Shown: positions 57,344-64,000 of the stretch, one piece after another | How the letters are laid out: the number at the start of each line of letters is the position of its first letter | Numbering within the stretch: position 1 is the stretch's first letter | From: Aureococcus anophagefferens | Taxonomy: Eukaryota; Sar; Pelagophyceae; Pelagomonadales; Pelagomonadaceae | Length of the DNA: 64,000 bases | Reading direction: 5' to 3' | NCBI RefSeq assembly: GCF_000186865.1 | Contig: NW_008705570.1 | Coordinates: 323,261 to 387,260 of the forward strand | Notes under the pieces: model-generated | What the model was told of the DNA's origin: nothing | Seen by the model: the letters and a program-made list of their open reading frames with translations, nothing else | Databases searched by the model: none | Made by a program: the position numbers and the translations under genes

Positions 57344-58798
57344 TTACCCGAAGCTGGCGTCCTCGCCGCCGGCGGGCCGCGTCAGCAGGGGCGCGTCGGC
57401 GAAGAGGCGCCGCGCGGTGAGGCCGTGGGCGTCGACGCGCGGGTCGCTGAGCGACGCGAGGACGATCATCGCCGTGGCGGAGACGCCCGCGACGTCGCGC
57501 GCGAAGACCAGGTGCGCGAGCACGAGGCGCCGCAGGTCCGTGTTCTCCGTCCGCGTCAGCAGTTTCGTGATCGCCAAAGGCGTCGCGAGCGTCGCGTGGC
57601 TCAGATCCAACTCCGCGAGGCCCCGGTCCCGGCGCACCAAGGGCCAGAGCGCCGCATCCGGGTCGAAGCCGCGGCAGCCGACGAGGTGGAGGCGCCGCAG
57701 CTTCCGGCAGCCGTCGCCCAACACGGTCAGGCCCGCGTCGCTGAGGCGGAGGCCGTGGACGGCGAGCGCGCGGAGCTGCGTCGCCGACGCGCCGAGGTCC
57801 GCGAGCACGGGGTCGAAGTCCATCCACGTCATGCACATGGACAGGTCCAGCGCGACGAGCGTCGCTCCCAAACGCCGCGCGAAGATCTTCGCCTCGTCAA
57901 AGTCGACGCCCCCCGCGAAGGAGACGTAGGACGCGTCGAAGGACGCGAGCCGCGGGCAGAGGCGCGCGATCGTCGACACGGGGACGCGCGCGGTCGCGCC
58001 GCCCGCCTGATGCGTCTGGCGCTGGCCCACCCGCAAATCCCGGAGGCGCGGGAAGAGCGCGCCCACGGCCTCGTCCCGCATCGTGTGGTGGAAGAAGAGG
58101 TCCTGGAGCTCCGCCGCGGAGCTCTTGGGCGCGTGGAGATCGCAGGTGAGGTCGAGCGCGACGAGCGTGTCCGCCGCGCAGAGGCCGAGCCAGCCGCACG
58201 ACACGGAACTCCGGCACCTGAGCACCTGGAGCGGCAGCCGCAGCGGCCGCGGCTCGAGGCGCGTCCAGAACGACGCGCGCGACGCGGAGAAGCCTTCCGA
58301 CGCGCTGTCGGCGAACCACGCGGCCTCGGGCTGCCACCTGGGCAGGAAAAGAGTGCGAAATTTCCAACTTTGGAGGCTCATATCTCGGTCGTTTTCCACT
58401 CGCGCGCGCGCGGAACACTCATGTTGAAGCGAACGTGCATCACTCTTTTCCTGCCCTGGCCGCCACTCGTCCTCGCCGACGTCGAGGCGCCGCGCGCGGT
58501 CGCAGGCCGCGAGCGCGTCGAAGAGCCGGTCCTCGGCGCCGCGCTTCGCGACCCGCTCGCAGAGCGTCGCGGTGAGGGCGAGCGTCTCTCGCCGTCGAAA
58601 CGTGCGGGCGACGGCGGCGGCGTAGCCGCGGGCGGCCGGCTTAAGGCGGTGCAGGAGCTCCCAGGGCGACACGTAGCACAGGATCTCGTCGAGCAGCGCG
58701 TCGTCGAGGAGCGTCGTCAGCGGGCACGGCCGCGGCTTGGGCTGCGCCGCCTCGTCGAGCAGCGCGCCGTCGAGGAGCGGCTGGGGTTGCTCCATCAT
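57344..58798 (-). CDS. F-box/LRR-like protein (introner-split)
   Basis: Minus-strand exons are 58798-58467 and 58337-57344 (441 aa). The N-terminus has an F-box-like helix set (LLDDALLDEILCYVSPWELL). The rest consists of AMN1/FBXL-type leucine-rich repeats (LRALAVHGLRLSDAGLTVLG, LRRLHLVGCRGFDPDAALWP, LAELDLSHATLATPLAI). It probably acts as a substrate receptor of an SCF ubiquitin ligase. Splicing restores VGEDEWQPEAAWFADSA. The introner here is only 129 bp, a multiple of three without stops in this frame, so retention would add 43 residues without truncation. ATG 58798 and an adjacent ATG at 58795 are equivalent choices. Confidence 0.8.
   Translation of the reverse strand: MMEQPQPLLDGALLDEAAQPKPRPCPLTTLLDDALLDEILCYVSPWELLHRLKPAARGYAAAVARTFRRRETLALTATLCERVAKRGAEDRLFDALAACDRARRLDVGEDEWRPGQEKSDARSLQHECSARARVENDRDMSLQSWKFRTLFLPRWQPEAAWFADSASEGFSASRASFWTRLEPRPLRLPLQVLRCRSSVSCGWLGLCAADTLVALDLTCDLHAPKSSAAELQDLFFHHTMRDEAVGALFPRLRDLRVGQRQTHQAGGATARVPVSTIARLCPRLASFDASYVSFAGGVDFDEAKIFARRLGATLVALDLSMCMTWMDFDPVLADLGASATQLRALAVHGLRLSDAGLTVLGDGCRKLRRLHLVGCRGFDPDAALWPLVRRDRGLAELDLSHATLATPLAITKLLTRTENTDLRRLVLAHLVFARDVAGVSATAMIVLASLSDPRVDAHGLTARRLFADAPLLTRPAGGEDASFG
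58338..58458 (+). mobile_element. Internally deleted introner, family A, antisense to its host gene
   Basis: Termini are CTGGGCAGGAAAAGAG and CTCTTTTCCTGCCCTG, a near-perfect inverted pair. Duplications are GCTGCCAC (58330-58337) and GCCGCCAC (58459-58466), 7 of 8 identical. About 75 bp of the usual core, including the GATTTTTGGACG block, is missing, yet both ends and splicing signals persist. Confidence 0.88.
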
Positions 58799-58910
58799 GA
58801 CAGCGCGAGAGCGGGGCTGCTGATGCCGTCACGGAGCGGCGATGATGCTGTCTCGCGGTTGGGAAGTCGTGCGCCGCCGAAGCTGCTCGACGTGCGCGCC
58901 GCGGCAGACG
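58799..58910. promoter_or_regulatory. Short divergent promoter
   Basis: A 112-bp gap between the F-box/LRR gene and the CNG-like gene. An in-frame ATG at 58842 would extend the latter by 23 residues. No TATA-like element is seen. Confidence 0.3.
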
Positions 58911-60431
58911 ATGTCTGGCAAGGAGAACTTCGCGAGCCCGCCGGCGCACGGCGGCGCTGGCCGGACGCCGCTCCAGGACGCGGAAAACATCACCTTCCGC
59001 GGGAGCGAGGTCGACCTCTTCTCGCCGAGCCAGGATATCTTCTCGCCGCACATCACCGTGCGCAAGCGGCGCCGCGGCCGCCGGGCGCACCAGGACGCCG
59101 AGGCCTGGGCGTCGCCCGTGCCCGCGGACGACGACGATGACGACGAGGCGCCCTTCGTCCCGCCGGGCCTCGTCGTCGAGCGCGACGTCGCCGCGGAACC
59201 GCAGGCGGCGGAGCCGGCGCCGGAGTCCGCGCCCGTCTTGTCTCCCTGCGGCGACGCCGGCCCCGAGGTCGTCGCTCTCGCCGACGCCGAGGACGGCGAC
59301 CCGTCCGCGGGCTACGATCCGCGCTCGCCGGCGAAGCCCGCCCCCAACCTCACGTGCGTCTCGCTCCGGAAAGTCGAGCGGCCGGCGGCGACGACGCGGC
59401 CCGTGTCGCCGGAGAAGCTGGACTTCGTCGCGGAGCTCGTCTCGCCCCTGCTCGCGTCGCCGGAGGCGTTTCGGGACGGGGGGCTCGCGTCGCCCGAGCC
59501 GGCGGCCGCGCCGGAACCGCCGCTCGAACCGCCGGCGCCGCTCCGGAGCGGCCGCGCGCGGCGGTCGCTGGACGCGCTGACGACCTTCGCGGACCGCACG
59601 GCCGACGCGCTGCCGCTCGCCGAGGTCGAGTTCCGCCGCGCGACGACGCGCGACCGGGGCGTCGTCCACCCGAACTCGTCGTTCAGACGCCTCTGGGACC
59701 TCGCGGCGATGGTCGCGGCGCTGGTCGTCGTCGCCGGCGGCGCGCCCGCGGCGCGGGCCCGCGCGCCGCGCGTCGCGACTCTGGTCGACGCCGGCGGCTC
59801 CGCCTTCTTCCTCGCGGACGTCGCGCTCAACTTCCGCACGGGCTACGTTTCCAAGGGCACGCTCGTGCTGCGGTCCGGGCGCATCGCGGCGCGCTACGCG
59901 TCGACGTGGCTCGCGCCGGACCTCGTCACGGCCCTCGGCCACAGCGCCCTGGTTCGCGACGGCGCCGCGGCGCTCTACGGTGCCTGGCGCGGCCGCGGCG
60001 GAACGCCCGCGGCGCGCCGCTGTTCGAAGGGGTCGCGCGACTCGCTCTTCGCGCACTGCTGGCCGCCGCCGCCGTCGCCGCTGCAGATTTTGCGGAACGT
60101 GCGGGGCGCCCTCGGCGCGCGGCGCGCGCTCCAGCGGCGCGGCCCGTCCTTCCTCGGCGCGACCGTCGACGCGTGGCTCTGGTCCGCGGCGAAGGACCCC
60201 GCGTCCGCCGTCGCCACGATATTACGGCTCGTCAAGCTCCTCGTGGCCCTCAAGTGCCTCAAGTGGGCCAAGCTCCTCCACGTCCTGCTCCGCGCCCTCG
60301 CCCTCGCCCGCAGCGGGCGCAAGCGCGCGGACGCGAAGCGCGCGGACGCGGCCGTCGTCCGCACGCCCGCGAAGGAGCTCCGCGCGAGCCGCACCGTGAC
60401 CCGGCGCCGGGGCCGCTTCTCCGTGCTCTAA
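58911..60431 (+). CDS. CNG/EAG-type cation-channel-like protein reduced to part of the voltage-sensor domain
   Basis: The protein is 506 aa from ATG 58911 (MSGKENFASPPAHGGAG). The first ~240 residues are disordered and Pro/Ala/acidic-rich. VVHPNSSFRRLWDLAAMVAA, FFLADVALNFRTGYVSKGTL and IAARYASTWLAPDLVTALGH reproduce the S1-S3 signature of EAG/CNG/HCN channels (P-x-S-x2-R-x2-WD; D-x3-NFRTGY; Y-x3-W-x2-D). No pore loop (GFG-type) and no cyclic-nucleotide-binding domain follow. Instead there is a basic region and an amphipathic stretch (LRLVKLLVALKCLKWAKLLH), which might be a degenerate S4-S5. It is therefore a truncated, regulatory or decaying channel relative. Its stop overlaps the stop of the convergent GT25 gene by 4 bp (60428-60431). 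Confidence 0.6.
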   Translation: MSGKENFASPPAHGGAGRTPLQDAENITFRGSEVDLFSPSQDIFSPHITVRKRRRGRRAHQDAEAWASPVPADDDDDDEAPFVPPGLVVERDVAAEPQAAEPAPESAPVLSPCGDAGPEVVALADAEDGDPSAGYDPRSPAKPAPNLTCVSLRKVERPAATTRPVSPEKLDFVAELVSPLLASPEAFRDGGLASPEPAAAPEPPLEPPAPLRSGRARRSLDALTTFADRTADALPLAEVEFRRATTRDRGVVHPNSSFRRLWDLAAMVAALVVVAGGAPAARARAPRVATLVDAGGSAFFLADVALNFRTGYVSKGTLVLRSGRIAARYASTWLAPDLVTALGHSALVRDGAAALYGAWRGRGGTPAARRCSKGSRDSLFAHCWPPPPSPLQILRNVRGALGARRALQRRGPSFLGATVDAWLWSAAKDPASAVATILRLVKLLVALKCLKWAKLLHVLLRALALARSGRKRADAKRADAAVVRTPAKELRASRTVTRRRGRFSVL

Positions 60432-61492
60432 ATGCCCTTTTTACTCGTGCCCTTGACCTTGACCTTGAACTTCTGGGACGCGGGCCTCGCGCCGTTGGGG
60501 TCGAACCGGAAGCCCGGCGGGAGGATCTGGATGTCCGAGTTCTCCGGCGTGGAGTGGTCCGAGGTCATGAGCGGGACGCGGGAGCAGTAGGCCCGGCAGG
60601 TCCGATACGCCGCCTTGAGGGCCGTGTCGAGCTGCCAGTCCAGCGGGTAGAGTCGCTCGCGGAGGTTCCGCGCGCCTTTCGCGCGCATGGCGATGCCGGA
60701 CGTGCCCGCGACGGACTCGGGCACCGCGAGCAGCGCGCGGATGGTTTTGTCCTCGATCTCGGGCTTGGCGAAGGTTCGGTCGTCGCCGAAGTAGCCGACC
60801 TGCAGGAAGTCCCAGCCCGGGTCGTGCGCGTCGGCCGCGGCGACCGCGTCCGCGAGCTTGGCGCCGAAATCCTCCGCGAAGCTCGCGTCGTCCTCGGCGA
60901 TCAAAAAGACGCGAGTTTCGTCGCCCGCGGCGCCCGCGGCCTCGAGCTCGCGCGCGAAGGTCAGCGCCAGGCCGACGGCGCCGGGCGTCAGGGACACGCC
61001 GTTGACGTATTCGGGCGGCCGCCGCGCGGTCGCGAGGCCCTCGCGCGTGACGAGCTCCGGCGGCACGTCGCGCGCGAGGTCCAGGATCGCGCCGTCGGCC
61101 GCGTCGAAGCGCCGGAGGTCGCGCTCCGCGAACCCGGCCGCGAGCGCGCGCCGCCGGAAGCGCGCGTCGCGGTCGGGCCGCCGGTCCAAATTCGCGTAGA
61201 AGCACGTCGCCGCGACGGGCGCGGCGGGCGCCGCGGCCACGCGGAGCGCGACGGCCGCGCCGCCGGCGCCCACGACGTCGCCGATGGTCGCCTCCGCGCG
61301 CACCGGCGCGCCGCCGTCGCCGTCGCCGGCGAGGTGCAGCCGCAGGGCCGCCGCGGCGACGCCCGGCCGCTTCTTCGCGTAGACCTCGAGGAGCTTGCGC
61401 GCCGGCTTCGACCGCCACTTGTCCGGGACCAGGAGCCGCAGCGGCGCGGCGCCGTCCGCGAGCAGGAAGACCTCTTGTGGCGCCGCCATCAT
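60428..61492 (-). CDS. Glycosyltransferase family 25-like protein
   Basis: The protein is 354 aa, ATG 61492, single exon. An N-terminal ~85-residue ubiquitin-like or beta-grasp-looking region (VFLLADGAAPLRLLVPDKWR) precedes the GT25 domain. Signatures are ATCFYANLDRRPDRDARFRR (UDP-sugar binding start), RRFDAADGAILDL, GVSLTPGAVGLALTFARELE (position of the GEIGCxLSH helix), VFLIAEDDASFAEDF (metal-binding acidic EDD), GWDFLQVGYFGDD and LDWQLDTALKAAY. These match LPS-type and procollagen galactosyltransferase relatives. No signal peptide is evident, which is unusual for a Golgi enzyme. The C-terminus is Lys-rich (FKVKVKGTSKKGI). Confidence 0.82.
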   Translation of the reverse strand: MMAAPQEVFLLADGAAPLRLLVPDKWRSKPARKLLEVYAKKRPGVAAAALRLHLAGDGDGGAPVRAEATIGDVVGAGGAAVALRVAAAPAAPVAATCFYANLDRRPDRDARFRRRALAAGFAERDLRRFDAADGAILDLARDVPPELVTREGLATARRPPEYVNGVSLTPGAVGLALTFARELEAAGAAGDETRVFLIAEDDASFAEDFGAKLADAVAAADAHDPGWDFLQVGYFGDDRTFAKPEIEDKTIRALLAVPESVAGTSGIAMRAKGARNLRERLYPLDWQLDTALKAAYRTCRAYCSRVPLMTSDHSTPENSDIQILPPGFRFDPNGARPASQKFKVKVKGTSKKGI

Positions 61493-61566
61493 ATCGGGCT
61501 GCCTCCTCGAGGGTTAATCGCGGGAGGTTGCACCTTCAACGAAGAGGGGCTTAGGGAATGCGCGAC

Positions 61567-62820
61567 CTACTCGAGGACGTCGGCGATGGCCGTGGCGAGC
61601 TGGTCGACGTTCTTCGTGTTGATGCCGGCCATGGAGATGCGGCCCGACTCGAGCATGTAGACGTGGTGCTTCTCGCGGATCTTGAGGACCTCGGACTTGG
61701 TCATGCCCGTGTAGGAGAACATGCCGATCTGCGACGTGATGTGGCTCCAGTCGCGGCCCGTGTCCAGCGAGTCGAGCTTGGCCCGGAGCGCCGTGCGCAT
61801 GTCGCCGATGCGGCTCGACATGACCTTGAGCGTGTCGAGCCACGCGGCCTTGAGGTCCGGGTCGTCGAGGACCGCGGCGACGACGCGCGCGCCGAAGGCC
61901 GGCGGGTTCGAGTACATGGCGCGCGCGACCTTTTTCAGGTGGCCCCGCACGGCGTCGGCCTCGTGGGGCGACGCGACGGTCGCGTGGACGGCGCCCGTGC
62001 GCTCGCTGTAGAGCCCGAAGTTCTTCGAGAAGGACACGCACGCCCACGGCGCCAAGCCCTGCTGCAAAAAGTAGCGGAAGGGCCACGCGTCGGCGTCCAG
62101 ATCGCCCGTCGCGAAGCCGAGGTAGGCCGAGTCGAAGAGCGGGAACAGACCCTTGCGCTTGACCAACGCCGCGAGCTCCTTCCACTGGTCGCGAGATGGG
62201 TCGACGCCCGAAGGGTTGTGCGCGCAGAGATGCAGCAACACCACGGACCCCTCCGGCGCCGCCTCGAGGTCCGCCAACAAACTCGACCACTCCAACCGCA
62301 GCCCCGCCTTGTCGAGGTAGGTGTAGGGCCGCGAGTCGGCCCAGCCCGCGTCCTTGAAAATGTTCCAGTGGTTGCTCCACGTGACGGCGGGGATGTACGC
62401 GGTCCGCGGGCCCGGGTAGTGGCGGTTCAGGAACTCCATGGCGAGGCGTAACGCGCCCGTGCCGCTCAACGCCTGCACGGTGACGACGTCGTGGTTCGCC
62501 TCCTCGGGGCCGTAGAGCAGGCCCTGCGCGAGCTTGTTGTAGCGCTCGAAGCCGTCGATGCTCAGGTACTCGTGCGTCGTCGTGCCGTTGGGGCCGAAGA
62601 GCCTCTCGCGCGCGGCCTCGACGGGCGGCAGGACCCAGGGGTTGCCGTCGTCGTCGCGGTAGGCGCCCACGCTCAGCCCGATCTTCGTCGGCGTGTCGTC
62701 GGCGACGAACTGGGCCTTGATGCCCAGCACCGGGTCCGCCGGCGGCACGGCGACGTCGCCCCAGCGGCTGATGCACTCCTGGGCCGTCGCGAGCGACGCG
62801 AAGTATGCGAGTTTCATCAT
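61567..62820 (-). CDS. Aspartate aminotransferase (class I, PLP-dependent)
   Basis: The protein is 417 aa, ATG 62820 (a second ATG follows directly). It interconverts aspartate plus 2-oxoglutarate with oxaloacetate plus glutamate. Family motifs are IGLSVGAYRDDDGNPWVLPP, VQALSGTGALRLAMEFL, PAVTWSNHWNIFKDAG (Trp140 equivalent), LLHLCAHNPSGVDPSRDQW (Asn194 equivalent), FPLFDSAYLGFATGDLD (Asp and Tyr contacts) and CVSFSKNFGLYSERTGAV, with the PLP lysine in SFSKNFGLYSER. GRISMAGIN near the C-terminus supplies the carboxylate-binding Arg. The N-terminus (MMKLAYFASLATAQE) is hydrophobic and could be a weak secretory or plastid-directing signal. It shares a 114-bp divergent promoter with the GILT-like gene. 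Confidence 0.93.
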   Translation of the reverse strand: MMKLAYFASLATAQECISRWGDVAVPPADPVLGIKAQFVADDTPTKIGLSVGAYRDDDGNPWVLPPVEAARERLFGPNGTTTHEYLSIDGFERYNKLAQGLLYGPEEANHDVVTVQALSGTGALRLAMEFLNRHYPGPRTAYIPAVTWSNHWNIFKDAGWADSRPYTYLDKAGLRLEWSSLLADLEAAPEGSVVLLHLCAHNPSGVDPSRDQWKELAALVKRKGLFPLFDSAYLGFATGDLDADAWPFRYFLQQGLAPWACVSFSKNFGLYSERTGAVHATVASPHEADAVRGHLKKVARAMYSNPPAFGARVVAAVLDDPDLKAAWLDTLKVMSSRIGDMRTALRAKLDSLDTGRDWSHITSQIGMFSYTGMTKSEVLKIREKHHVYMLESGRISMAGINTKNVDQLATAIADVLE

Positions 62821-62934
62821 CGTTGTCGTGCTGCACGCTGAGGACGGCGAGCAGAACTGCAATGTTGCGGCATTGAATGCCCCCTCGCAATATCGAGTGC
62901 GGCGCAAGCTCCGGGGCTGCCCATCTCGAGCAGC

Positions 62935-63792
62935 ATGCAGGGCGGATACGAGGCCGTGGACTCGCCGCGGGCGGCGTTCCGCTCGCGGTCGCGCGTCGTC
63001 GGCGCCGCGACCTTCCTCTTCGCCGCCGGCGCCCTGGCCCACCTCGGGCGCACGGCCCAGCGGCCCGGCGCCGCGGAGCTCCTGGACGAGGTCGCGGCGT
63101 CGTCGGGGAAGCCCACGGTGCACGCCTACGCCGACGCCCTGTGATCCGACTGCCGGAGGCACGCGCTCACGCTCCACGAACTCATGTTGAGCAAGAGCGA
63201 CGTCCTCGACGCCATCGATCTGAAGATCGACTACATCGGCGCCGCCGCCTCCGTCGAGGAGCACGGCATCACGCTCATCCCCGTGAACGAGTACATGCTC
63301 TGCGCCGAGGAGCTCCTGGACCTGCCCCAGAGCGAGTGGTGGCCCTTCACGCACTGCGCCTTCGAGATCCAGAAGTGCATGAACTACGTTTCTCGCGAGG
63401 AGGCGGGGATGACGTCGTGCGACGAGGCCGACTCGGGCTCCGACGACGCCATGGCCCTCGCGGGCACGGAGCGCGACCTGAGCACGTGCACGTGCACGCT
63501 CGAGGGCGTCGTCGAGTACTGCGCCGAGACCCACACGTCGACGACCCTCGCCAAGCTCGCGACGTGCAAGGACTCCGACGAGGCGTCGAAGCTCTTCAAG
63601 ACGTCCAACGCCGTCGCCGACGCCATCAACTCGGGCCACCCGCTCTGGGTCAAGATCAACGGCGTCGAGTACGCCGGGCCGTCGGACCCGGACGAGACGA
63701 CGGCGACGATGGACGCGTGGGCGGAGCAGGTGCTCAACGTCACGTGCCAGAGCCTCGGGTCCGCCGTGAGCTCCTGCGCGCCCTACGTCTAG
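62935..63792 (+). CDS. GILT-family thiol reductase, candidate selenoprotein (UxxC)
   Basis: ATG 62935 begins a single frame to TAG 63790-63792 (285 aa), interrupted only by TGA at 63142-63144. Around it the translation is PTVHAYADAL-(TGA)-SDCRRH. This aligns with the GILT active site, where family members have an aromatic residue, E-A/S-L and then C-x2-C. Sec at position 70 would replace the first cysteine, giving U-x2-C with Cys73. Downstream GILT features agree: LKIDYIGAA, WWPFTHCAFEIQKCMNYV, CTLEGVVEYC and HPLWVKINGVEYAG. A signal anchor lies at residues 22-42 (VVGAATFLFAAGALAHLG). A SECIS-like hairpin follows at 63849-63926. GILT enzymes reduce disulfides in lysosome-like compartments. 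The alternative, a stop and two separate ORFs, explains neither the shared frame nor the homology. Confidence 0.8.
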
Positions 63793-63848
63793 GCGCGCGC
63801 CCGCCGCGTCCCCGGCCGCCGGGCCAAGCGGGCGCGGGGCGACGGCGA

Positions 63849-63926
63849 CGCGCGGCGCCGCCGACATGACGGACCGCGCGGGAGCTCCCGGCTTCCCGCG
63901 CGGTCCCGACCCGGCGCGCCGCGCGG
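63849..63926 (+). promoter_or_regulatory. Candidate SECIS element in the 3' UTR
   Basis: The hairpin starts with ATGA at 63866-63869. A perfect 13-bp stem follows, GGACCGCGCGGGA (63871-63883) with TCCCGCGCGGTCC (63894-63906), with a 10-nt loop GCTCCCGGCT, then GA at 63908-63909. ATGA facing GA forms the non-Watson-Crick quartet of eukaryotic SECIS. The outer arms (GCGCGGCGCCG and CGGCGCGCCGCGC) can pair as the lower helix. The loop has CCC rather than the usual AA, as in some CC-type elements. Confidence 0.7.
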
Positions 63927-64000
63927 CACCGCGCCCCCGCCCATCCGGCGGCCCGGGGCGGCGGCGACCCCCCGTCCCCCTACGTATATATGTTTCGACA
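63927..64000. other. Window end, no gene recognised
   Basis: C-rich sequence ends in an abrupt AT-rich stretch, TACGTATATATGTTTCG (63981-63997). It could be a TATA-like element or a processing signal for the next gene. Confidence 0.3.

Noticed and set aside
62935..63144. A separate 69-residue protein ending at TGA
   Set aside because: The following ORF is in the same frame and the two halves align as one GILT protein with the TGA at the redox position, so Sec readthrough explains it better.
1..64000. tRNA, rRNA, CRISPR or prokaryotic operon structure
   Set aside because: I scanned by eye for cloverleaf arms, rRNA-conserved stretches and spaced repeats and saw none; a tRNAscan/Infernal run would be decisive.

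Overview
The window is nuclear DNA from a unicellular alga. It is very GC-rich (two-thirds or more by eye) and gene-dense, with short intergenic gaps, few short introns and purely eukaryotic families (Spt6, RagC, TBC-rhodanese, F-box/LRR, PARP finger, SET/MYND). Near-identical ~200-bp elements sit as precisely spliced introns in unrelated genes, a plausible selenoprotein is present, and ankyrin and Sel1 families are duplicated. This combination points to a stramenopile pelagophyte close to Aureococcus anophagefferens. That name is inference from recalled family traits, not from a database match. An assembly gap lies at 29213-29893.

Layout. 1-4501: Spt6, cut by the left edge, with a C-terminal GW-repeat tail. 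4657-6987: glycosyltransferase-like/sulfotransferase fusion. 7181-8011: ankyrin protein. 8180-9482 and 9479-10986: dual-specificity phosphatase and prolyl 4-hydroxylase-like protein, convergent and sharing stop bases. 11081-14658: five-exon secreted glycosidase-like protein. 14784-17323: tandem MYND/RING/Sel1 genes. 17671-27463: giant multidomain membrane receptor. 27888-30599: hypothetical nuclear protein and an FLVCR-like transporter interrupted by the gap. 30596-37788: SulP transporter, RagC GTPase, mitochondrial carrier, TBC/rhodanese protein and GH32-like protein. 37653-40613: AP endonuclease and a pentameric ligand-gated channel. 40625-45000: SET/MYND-2OG oxygenase fusion, LRR protein and a second ankyrin protein. 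45027-57335: large repeat protein, methyltransferase-Rieske fusion, PARP-finger protein, sterol desaturase-like hydroxylase and F-box/OmpA-like protein. 57344-63792: F-box/LRR protein, truncated CNG-like channel protein, GT25 glycosyltransferase, aspartate aminotransferase and a GILT-family thiol reductase. The last has an in-frame TGA at the redox cysteine and a SECIS-like hairpin downstream.

The most striking themes are three. (1) Nine introner-type introns in eight genes have 8-bp target-site duplications that always begin GT or GC and so supply the donor, while the element end supplies AG; two belong to a very short family. (2) There is a candidate UxxC GILT selenoprotein. (3) Several unusual domain fusions occur: LCMT-Rieske, SET/MYND-prolyl hydroxylase, glycosyltransferase-sulfotransferase and F-box-OmpA. 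No rRNA, tRNA or CRISPR array was seen. Genes are often divergent from short shared promoters (about 75-420 bp), and several convergent pairs overlap by 4 bp in their stop codons.
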